From NCBI GenBank assembly GCA_003248865.1, contig QFPK01000003.1, forward strand, positions 62,001 to 126,000: DNA of 64,000 bases, in the 5' to 3' direction. The first letter of the stretch is position 1. Each line of letters opens with the position of its first letter. The notes under the pieces are model-generated. The model was not told where the DNA came from. It saw only the letters and a program-made list of their open reading frames with translations, and did no database searches. The DNA comes from Sphingomonas sp. (GTDB taxonomy: Bacteria; Pseudomonadota; Alphaproteobacteria; Sphingomonadales; Sphingomonadaceae). The position numbers were made by a program, and so were the translations under genes. Below are positions 57,844 through 64,000 of the stretch, piece by piece.

Positions 57844-58320
57844 TTACGATCCCTGCTGCAGCCATGCCGCCATGGCACGATCCACGGACAGCGCCAGGGC
57901 GAAGGTGCTGCCCAGATAGCCGAGCATGATGGCAGCCCGTACCGGCCAGCGGAGCCCGCCGAAATTCCATCCAGCAGCCTCGCCCAGCAGCAGGATCAGC
58001 GCCATCAGTAGGAACCAGGGTGTGAACAGAAGGGCGGGCCCGCCGCGCATCACCATGATCACCGCATCATGAATGAGCCCGCTGACCAGGAAGGTGGCAA
58101 CCAGTGCCAGCGGGAGAGGCAGCAACCGCCCGAGCGGCCGGAATATGTAGCGAGATAGCCCATAGCTCCAGATCGGGTTCCAGTGTCGCCAGAATCCGGC
58201 GAAGCTCGAGGCCCCCAATGAGCGCTGGAGCATGTTCCGAAGCGAGCCGGAGGCGCCTGCCGGAACGCCGTTTCGCCGACGAACATAATCCCAAAGGCCC
58301 AACCGTCTGTCGGCTGTCAC
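57844..58320 (-). CDS. Short MBOAT-like membrane protein
   Basis: A 158-residue membrane protein with four predicted helices. SFAGFWRHWNPIWSYGLSRY and the histidine-containing VSGLIHDAVIM resemble the C-terminal catalytic half of MBOAT acyltransferases, where WxxWN and the conserved His are found. A full MBOAT has about 400 residues, so this is either a small separate family or a truncated gene. It starts with GTG at 58320, 25 bases after gpsA. Confidence 0.7.
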   Translation of the reverse strand: MTADRRLGLWDYVRRRNGVPAGASGSLRNMLQRSLGASSFAGFWRHWNPIWSYGLSRYIFRPLGRLLPLPLALVATFLVSGLIHDAVIMVMRGGPALLFTPWFLLMALILLLGEAAGWNFGGLRWPVRAAIMLGYLGSTFALALSVDRAMAAWLQQGS

Positions 58321-58345
58321 CCGCAGGCCCCGTAAGCGCCGGCCA

Positions 58346-59323
58346 TCAGCGCAGTTCAGCCCGCAGGGGGCGGTTGAGCAGACGGTCCATCACGTCCCGC
58401 ACGTTGGCGCGACCTGCAAGCAGGTCGGCGACGGCTGTCGCGATGGGCATGTCTACGCCGGCCGCCGTGGCCGCTTCCACCAGCACGGGCGCGGTCGCGG
58501 CGCCTTCCGCCACGCTCAGCTTCCCCGACAGCGCCTGCTCCGCCGTCTGCCCCCGCCCCAGCGCCATGCCCAGCGACATGTTGCGCGATTGGGTGGACCC
58601 GCAGGTGAGCACCAGATCACCAAGCCCGGAAAGGCCCGCCAGCGTCTCCGCCCGGCCGCCGCGTGCCACGCCGAAGCGGGTCATTTCGGCAAAACCGCGC
58701 GCGATGATGGCGGCGCGCGCATTCTCGCCCAGCCCGGCGCCGATCACCACGCCACAGGCGATCGCCAGCACATTCTTGACCGCGCCGCCAATCTCAGCGC
58801 CGGCGATATCGTCGGAGGCGTAGGGCCGGAATGTCGGCCGGGAGAGGCGCTCGGCGAGAGCGGCCGCGCGCTCCATCGTGTCGGCCGCCAGCGTCACGGC
58901 CGTCGGAAGCCCACGCGCGGTTTCGGCCGCAAAACTGGGGCCGGACAGCACCGCCAGCGGGGCGTCGGGCGCAGCATCCGCAGCCACTTCCGCCATCAGC
59001 CGATGCGATCCCGTCTCGATCCCCTTCGCGCACAACACGAGCGTCGGGTTTGCGGCCAGCGGAGCCGACGCCAGCACTCGCCCCAGAAACTGCGCGGGCG
59101 GCACCACCAGCCACAGGTCGATGCCTGCCAGATCGCCAAGATCCATCGTTGCCTTCACGCGGGGGCTCAGCTCGATGCCGGCCAAGAACAGCGGGTTGGC
59201 GTGCGTGCCGTTGATCGCGTCCACCACTTCGGGTTCGCGTGCCCAGATCAGCACGTCGTCCGCCTGCGCCATGGCGTTCGCCAGCGCCGTACCCCAGGCG
59301 CCTGCGCCGATTACTGCGATCAT
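58346..59323 (-). CDS. gpsA: Glycerol-3-phosphate dehydrogenase (NAD(P)+)
   Basis: A 325-residue GpsA, making sn-glycerol-3-phosphate from dihydroxyacetone phosphate for phospholipid synthesis. VIGAGAWGTALANAMA is the NAD site; GPSFAAETARGLPTAV, GGAVKNVLAIACGV (catalytic Lys) and GLGDLVLTCGSTQSRN are diagnostic. GGAG lies upstream and the ATG overlaps the tsaD stop (ATGA). Confidence 0.97.
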   Translation of the reverse strand: MIAVIGAGAWGTALANAMAQADDVLIWAREPEVVDAINGTHANPLFLAGIELSPRVKATMDLGDLAGIDLWLVVPPAQFLGRVLASAPLAANPTLVLCAKGIETGSHRLMAEVAADAAPDAPLAVLSGPSFAAETARGLPTAVTLAADTMERAAALAERLSRPTFRPYASDDIAGAEIGGAVKNVLAIACGVVIGAGLGENARAAIIARGFAEMTRFGVARGGRAETLAGLSGLGDLVLTCGSTQSRNMSLGMALGRGQTAEQALSGKLSVAEGAATAPVLVEAATAAGVDMPIATAVADLLAGRANVRDVMDRLLNRPLRAELR

Positions 59324-60357
59324 GCCTTAACTCCTGCTCCGCGCACGGGTTCAGCGGCCGGGTCCAGCGGCCAGCGCGGGCGGGCCTGCGGATCGGGCTC
59401 GGGATCGAAGCCGGCCGCGATCCGTTCCTGCGCCGCCCAGGCGATCATCGCCGCATTGTCGGTACACAGCTTCAATGGCGGCGCGATGAAGGGCAGGCCA
59501 TGGGCGGATGCCACCGCCTCCAGCGCTGCCCGCACCGCTTTGTTGGCGGCCACTCCGCCTGCCACTACCAGCGCAGTCGCCTCCGGCATCACACGGATCG
59601 CCAGCCGGGTGCGATCGGCCAGGCAATCCGTCACCGCCGCCTGAAAGCTGGCCGCGATGTCGGGCGCAGCATATTTCCCGCTTTCCACGGCGCGCAGCAC
59701 GGCTGTCTTCAGGCCGGCGAAGCTGAAATGCGGTTCGCCCGAACCCACCAGCGGGCGGGGCAGGGGAACCGATTTCGGGTCTCCATGCTGCGCAGCATTT
59801 TCCACCGCGGGGCCGCCGGGGAAGCCCAGCCCCAGCATCTTCGCCACCTTGTCGAAGGCCTCGCCGGACGCATCGTCGATGGTCGTAGCCAGCCGCCGAT
59901 AACGGCCCACGCCCTCCACCGCGATCAGCTGGCAATGCCCGCCGGACACCAGCAGCAGCAGATAGGGGAACTGAAGCTCGGGCGCGATCAGCCGGGGGGA
60001 CAGCGCATGGCCTTCCAGATGGTTCACGCCCCACAGCGGCTTGTCGGCCGCAAAGGCCAGAGCCTTGCCCGTGACGAGCCCCACCATCACGCCGCCAACC
60101 AGCCCCGGCCCGGCCGTTGCGGCCACGGCATCCACATCGGCCAGCGCCACACCGGCGTCCCGCAGCACAGCCTCCACCATCGGCCCCACCCGCTCGGCAT
60201 GGGCGCGGGCGGCCAGCTCCGGCACCACCCCGCCGAACGGCCGATGTTCGGCCTCCTGGCTGGCGATCCGCTCGGCGAGCACCCGGCCGTCCGCCGTCAC
60301 CAGCGCAACGGCGGTCTCGTCGCAGCTCGACTCGATGCCGAGCACGAGCGTCGTCAT
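59320..60357 (-). CDS. tsaD: tRNA N6-threonylcarbamoyladenosine transferase TsaD
   Basis: A 345-residue TsaD that installs t6A37 on ANN-decoding tRNAs. LGIESSCDETAVALV, VNHLEGHALSPRL (the metal-binding HxxxH), LLVSGGHCQL and GVAANKAVR are family motifs. It is coupled to gyrA upstream and gpsA downstream by 4-nt overlaps. Confidence 0.97.
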   Translation of the reverse strand: MTTLVLGIESSCDETAVALVTADGRVLAERIASQEAEHRPFGGVVPELAARAHAERVGPMVEAVLRDAGVALADVDAVAATAGPGLVGGVMVGLVTGKALAFAADKPLWGVNHLEGHALSPRLIAPELQFPYLLLLVSGGHCQLIAVEGVGRYRRLATTIDDASGEAFDKVAKMLGLGFPGGPAVENAAQHGDPKSVPLPRPLVGSGEPHFSFAGLKTAVLRAVESGKYAAPDIAASFQAAVTDCLADRTRLAIRVMPEATALVVAGGVAANKAVRAALEAVASAHGLPFIAPPLKLCTDNAAMIAWAAQERIAAGFDPEPDPQARPRWPLDPAAEPVRGAGVKA

Positions 60358-63089
60358 TCCGGCGCAGCCTCCGTCGCCGCCTCGTCCGGGCCTTCCCCTT
60401 CGTCGCTGCCCTCGTCCTCGTCATCGCTTTCACGGATGCGCGCGGCCGACACGACATGTTCGGCATCCGCCACCTTGAACAGCGTCACGCCCTGCGTGGC
60501 GCGGCCGGCGATGCGGATGTCCTTCACCGGCATGCGGATCAGCTTGCCCTGATCTGTCACCAGCATCAGCTGCTCGGCGGGTTCCACCGGGAAGCTCGCC
60601 ACCACCTCGCCATTCCGCTCGGAGGTGTCGATGTTCACGATGCCCTTGCCGCCCCGGTTTGTGCGCCGATATTCGTAAGCCGAGCTGCGCTTGCCATAGC
60701 CGTTGGCAGTGATGGTCAGGATGAACTGCTCGTTCGCCGCCATCTGCTCGAACTGCTCCGCCTCCAGCCCTTCCAGCGCCGCCGGATCGGCCTTCCACGC
60801 CGCCGACCGCAGATATTGCTCCCGCGCCTCGGTGCTGTTGCCGCCGCGCTTCAGCACGGACAGCGAGATCACCTCGTCGCCTGCCTCCAGATCCATACCG
60901 CGCACCCCGGTGGCGGTCCGGCTCTGGAATTCACGCACGGCCGTCACTTCGAAGCGCACTGCCTTGCCGCTGCGCGCGGCCAGCAGGATGTCCTCGCTCT
61001 CGTGGCACAGCGTCACGCCGATCAGCCGGTCTTCCGATCCTTCGTCGAAGCGCATCGCGATCTTGCCGTTGGAGGGCACGTTGGCGAAGGCATCCATGCT
61101 GTTCCGCCGCACCAGCCCCTTGGCGGTGGCGAACATCACATGCAGCTGGCTCCATTCCGCCTCGTCCTCGGGCAGCGGCAGCACGGTGCGGATGGTCTCG
61201 CCCGGCTCCAGCGGCAGCAGGTTCGCCATCGCGCGGCCCTTGGATTGCGGCGTGCCCTCGGGCAGCTTCCACACCTTCATGCGGTAAACCTTGCCCAGGC
61301 TGGAGAAGAACAGCACCGGCGCATGCGTCATGGCGACGAACAGCTCGGTGATGACATCCTCTTCCTTGGTCGCCATCCCCTGACGGCCCTTGCCGCCGCG
61401 CTTCTGCGCACGATAGCTGTCCAGGCTCACGCGCTTGATCCAGCCGCTGTGGGTCACGGTCACGACCATGTCCTCACGCGCGATCAGATCCTCGTCGTCG
61501 ACATCGTCGGCCTGCACCACTTCGGACCGTCGCGGCGTCGCGAACTGGTCGCGCACGGCGGTCAGCTCCTCGCGCATCACCTGCTCCAGCCGCGCCCGGC
61601 TGGAGAGGATGTCCAGCAGGTCGGCGATGGTGGCCGCCAGTTCCTTCAGCTCCTCGCCGATCTCGTCGCGGCCCAGCGCCGTCAGCCGGTGCAGGCGCAG
61701 GTCGAGGATGGCGCGCACCTGCGCTTCCGACAGGCGATAGCTGCCCGCCGTCAGGTCTTCGCCCTCCAGCTCCAGCTCGGCATCGTCCACCAGCTTCAGA
61801 TAGGGCGCGATTTCCGCCACCGGCCAGTTGCGCGCCAGCAACGCCTCGCGCGCCTCCGCCGGAGAAGCCGAGCCCCGGATGATCGCCACCACCTCGTCCA
61901 GGTTGGACACGGCGATCACAAGGCCCAGCAACAGGTGCGCCCGGTCCCGCGCCTTCTGCAGCAGGAAGCGCGAGCGGCGGCCGATCACTTCCTCGCGGAA
62001 GGCGATGAACGCCTCGATCACGTCGCGCAGGTTCAGCTGTTCAGGCCGGCCGCCGCGCAGCGCCAGCATGTTCGCCGGGAAGCTCGATTGCGCCGGGGTA
62101 TAGCGCCACAGCTGGTTCAGTACGACATCCGGCACGGCGTCGCGCTTCAGCTCCAGCACGATGCGAACGCCCTCGCGGTTGCTCTCGTCGCGCAGGTCGG
62201 ACACGCCCTCGATGCGCTTGTCCTTCACCGCTTCCGCGATCTTCTCGACAAGGCCGGCCTTGCCCACCTGATAGGGGATTTCCGTCAGCACGATCTGCTG
62301 GCCGGTTCCGCGCCGGTCCTCGATCACATGGCGGCTGCGCATCATGATCGAACCGCGCCCCGTCGTCATCGCGCTGGCGATGCCGTTGGTGCGCAGGATC
62401 AGCGCGCCGGTCGGGAAATCGGGCGCCGGCACATAGTCCATCAGCGCTTCGGCGGTGATGGCCCGGTCGTCCAGATAGGCGAGGCAGCCGTTCACCACTT
62501 CGCCCAGATTGTGCGGGGCGATGTTCGTCGCCATGCCCACCGCGATGCCGCCCGCGCCGTTCACCAGCAGGTTGGGGAAGCGGGCCGGCAGCACGCTCGG
62601 TTCCTGCTCCTGCCCGTCGTAGTTGGGCACGAAGTCGACGGTGTCCTTGTCCAGATCGTCCAGCAGCGTTTCCGCCGCCTTGCTCAACCGGGCCTCCGTG
62701 TAGCGCATGGCGGCCGGCGGATCCGGGTCCATCGATCCGAAATTGCCCTGCCCGTCGATCAGCGGCAGCCGCATCGACCAGTCCTGCGCCATCCGCGCCA
62801 GCGCGTCATAGATCGCGCTGTCGCCGTGCGGGTGATATTTACCCATCACGTCGCCGACGATCCGCGCGGACTTGCGGAACGGCTTGCCCGATCCGAACCC
62901 GTTTTCGTGGCTGCCGAACAGGATGCGCCGGTGCACCGGCTTCAGGCCGTCGCGCACGTCAGGCAGTGCGCGGGCGACAATCACCGACATCGCATAGTCG
63001 AGATAGGAGGAGCGCATCTCCTCCACGAGATTCACAGGGGCGATATCGTCGCCTGGGGCCGGCGCTGTCGGTTCAATCGTGTCGGACAT
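60354..63089 (-). CDS. gyrA: DNA gyrase subunit A
   Basis: A 911-residue GyrA. The catalytic tyrosine is Tyr130 in AAMRYTEARL. The quinolone region KYHPHGDSAIYD keeps Ser91 and Asp95, the residues at E. coli positions 83 and 87, so no classical resistance change is visible. The GyrA box QKRGGKG marks the C-terminal wrapping domain, and the tail is acidic. The ATG at 63089 begins MSDTIEPTAP. Confidence 0.97.
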   Translation of the reverse strand: MSDTIEPTAPAPGDDIAPVNLVEEMRSSYLDYAMSVIVARALPDVRDGLKPVHRRILFGSHENGFGSGKPFRKSARIVGDVMGKYHPHGDSAIYDALARMAQDWSMRLPLIDGQGNFGSMDPDPPAAMRYTEARLSKAAETLLDDLDKDTVDFVPNYDGQEQEPSVLPARFPNLLVNGAGGIAVGMATNIAPHNLGEVVNGCLAYLDDRAITAEALMDYVPAPDFPTGALILRTNGIASAMTTGRGSIMMRSRHVIEDRRGTGQQIVLTEIPYQVGKAGLVEKIAEAVKDKRIEGVSDLRDESNREGVRIVLELKRDAVPDVVLNQLWRYTPAQSSFPANMLALRGGRPEQLNLRDVIEAFIAFREEVIGRRSRFLLQKARDRAHLLLGLVIAVSNLDEVVAIIRGSASPAEAREALLARNWPVAEIAPYLKLVDDAELELEGEDLTAGSYRLSEAQVRAILDLRLHRLTALGRDEIGEELKELAATIADLLDILSSRARLEQVMREELTAVRDQFATPRRSEVVQADDVDDEDLIAREDMVVTVTHSGWIKRVSLDSYRAQKRGGKGRQGMATKEEDVITELFVAMTHAPVLFFSSLGKVYRMKVWKLPEGTPQSKGRAMANLLPLEPGETIRTVLPLPEDEAEWSQLHVMFATAKGLVRRNSMDAFANVPSNGKIAMRFDEGSEDRLIGVTLCHESEDILLAARSGKAVRFEVTAVREFQSRTATGVRGMDLEAGDEVISLSVLKRGGNSTEAREQYLRSAAWKADPAALEGLEAEQFEQMAANEQFILTITANGYGKRSSAYEYRRTNRGGKGIVNIDTSERNGEVVASFPVEPAEQLMLVTDQGKLIRMPVKDIRIAGRATQGVTLFKVADAEHVVSAARIRESDDEDEGSDEGEGPDEAATEAAPE

Positions 63090-63266
63090 GTGAAATCGCC
63101 TACAGCGCCAGCCCGCGCTTGGAAAGCATTTGCGCGGATTTGGCCGCGCTGATCGCACCGGGCTCCGCCGCGTCGAAAAATCACAGGCGGCCCTTCAACC
63201 GGCCAATTCCCAAACAGGCCCGAACAGGCCATGAAGCGCGGACACGAGCATCCGGAGATTCAACCC

Positions 63267-63893
63267 ATGCGCCCAGCCATTTTCGCCGCCCTCCTTGCCA
63301 CGCTTGCCGCCCCGGTGGCCGCGCAGAACAGCCATTGCGCCGCCCTGCCGGCCAGCGCCCGCGTGGAAGTGCGCGGGCCAGACAATGTGATCCCGGCCCA
63401 GCTCACCCCGCGCGGCTTCACCTGCCCGCGCGGCTTCACATCCGAAACAGTCGGCCCCGTCACCCGCTGCCGCCAGCCCGGCCCCGTGCGCGTGGAAACC
63501 GCCGAACCCCGCCGCGACTGCTACGCCAGCCTGCCGCTGGGCCCCGTGCGCGGCGTCCCCGGCCAGGCACGTCCCACCCTGCAGTGCCCCACCAACCCCA
63601 GCATCGACAATGTGATCGCCATCCGCGGCGCAAACGTGGGCTGGCAGGATGTCACCCTCACCGCACCGTCATCAGCCGCAGTCACCATCACCCAATTGCG
63701 CTCCACCGCCGCCAATGTGCCGGCCGCGCAAAACCCCAACACGCAGGATTGCTTCCCCCACAACTGCCGCCTGATCCGCCTGACCACCCGCGCCGGAACC
63801 CCGGCCCGCGTGGACCTCACGCTGGCAACCCCCAACAACGCCTCCACCTCCAACTTCAGCGTGACCACCGAAGCGCAGTGCCCCGGGCGCTGA
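63267..63893 (+). CDS. Exported cysteine-containing hypothetical protein
   Basis: A 208-residue protein with a signal peptide (MRPAIFAALLATLAAPVAA). The mature part has repeated Cys (about eight) and phrases such as ALPASARVEVRG and QCPTNPSIDNVIAI, suggesting disulfide-stabilised beta domains. I do not recognise the family. GGAG lies nine bases before the ATG; an upstream in-frame ATG at 63231 would delay the signal peptide and is less likely. Confidence 0.75.
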   Translation: MRPAIFAALLATLAAPVAAQNSHCAALPASARVEVRGPDNVIPAQLTPRGFTCPRGFTSETVGPVTRCRQPGPVRVETAEPRRDCYASLPLGPVRGVPGQARPTLQCPTNPSIDNVIAIRGANVGWQDVTLTAPSSAAVTITQLRSTAANVPAAQNPNTQDCFPHNCRLIRLTTRAGTPARVDLTLATPNNASTSNFSVTTEAQCPGR

Positions 63894-63914
63894 GTTTGCG
63901 GCGCTGAGGATGAG

Positions 63915-63963
63915 CCAGGGGGCCTTGCCCCCTGGACCCCCAGCAGGAGGGTGACCCTCCTGC
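63915..63963. repeat. Palindromic repeat pair, copy D
   Basis: CCAGGGGGC/GCCCCCTGG (63915-63935) and GCAGGAGGGT/ACCCTCCTGC (63943-63963) are two adjacent palindromes with CACC following. The layout and sequence match the left end of copy C (GGGGGC/GCCCCC then GCAGGG.../...CCCTGC, CACC). The right part of the element may lie beyond the window. Confidence 0.75.
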
Positions 63964-64000
63964 ACCTCCATAAGTTTTGGGAAGAGGCCCCGAAACGCGA

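Noticed and set aside
60117..63152. A 1011-codon open frame on the plus strand opposite gyrA
   Set aside because: It is a shadow of gyrA and tsaD, with a His/Arg/Gln-rich translation typical of antisense reading in GC-rich DNA and no recognisable domain.

Overview
This window is GC-rich chromosomal DNA of an alphaproteobacterium, most likely a member of the Sphingomonadales. The signs are a PEPxxWA-CTERM surface protein, small families such as DUF3572 and DUF6356, the scpB-tatA-tatB-tatC order, a sigma-less AcoR-type regulator beside aldehyde/alcohol dehydrogenases, and a TonB-dependent receptor paired with a lipoprotein. Coding density is high. I see no phage, insertion sequence, CRISPR array, rRNA operon or replication origin. 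There is one tRNA, tRNA-Ala(CGC).

Layout. 1-5.3 kb: an aldehyde dehydrogenase/AdhP alcohol dehydrogenase operon (adhP runs off the left edge), its probable AcoR-like activator, and an exported MetX-like hydrolase. The last two genes lie between two inverted copies of a roughly 220-bp palindromic repeat. 5.3-10.5 kb: transport and accessory metabolism (spinster-type MFS plus iron alcohol dehydrogenase, a GNAT, a hotdog thioesterase, a UMF1-like MFS, a DUF6356 protein). 10.5-15.9 kb: rlmE and a Ppx/GppA phosphatase, tRNA-Ala, an Excalibur-domain protein, tesB with a YggU protein, a NUDT19-like Nudix hydrolase and a PEP-CTERM protein. 16-25.5 kb: a carboxyltransferase, an alpha/beta hydrolase, a TetR regulator, a cysteine-free SelO, rpmG, a four-gene cluster (DUF3572, HAD, RidA, PF04339-type protein), a lipoprotein acid phosphatase and a dimethylarginine dimethylaminohydrolase-type enzyme. 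25.5-32.8 kb: one minus-strand block mrcA, POT transporter, prfB (with the programmed frameshift), repeat, scpB, tatABC. 33-41.3 kb: a zinc metallopeptidase, a PQQ sugar dehydrogenase-like lipoprotein, a sulfide/persulfide module (TauE, rhodanese, metallo-hydrolase), an AAA ATPase, a CoA-transferase and an HMG-CoA lyase.

41.4-50.9 kb: hemB, a leucyl aminopeptidase-like protein and an NlpC/P60 protein with 4-nt overlaps, small hydrolase and membrane genes, a LuxR-type regulator, a GNAT, a secreted protein and a ligase-associated DEXH helicase. 51-55.6 kb: a Pro-Thr-linker lipoprotein and a TonB-dependent receptor. 55.7-63.1 kb: a GT4 glycosyltransferase and an LpxH-like phosphoesterase, a short MBOAT-like membrane protein, then gyrA, tsaD and gpsA joined by 4-nt overlaps. 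The window ends in a secreted cysteine-containing protein and another palindromic repeat.

Most of the window is ordinary housekeeping. The parts worth a second look are the modular palindromic repeat family (copies near 2.7, 5.1, 27.6 and 63.9 kb), the inverted pair that could flip a regulator/hydrolase cassette, the missing scpA beside repeat C, the lipoprotein/TonB-receptor pair, several clean palindromic operator candidates in divergent promoters, a ribosome binding site buried in a hairpin, and the SelO without cysteines. I find no strong evidence of a wholly new multi-gene system.
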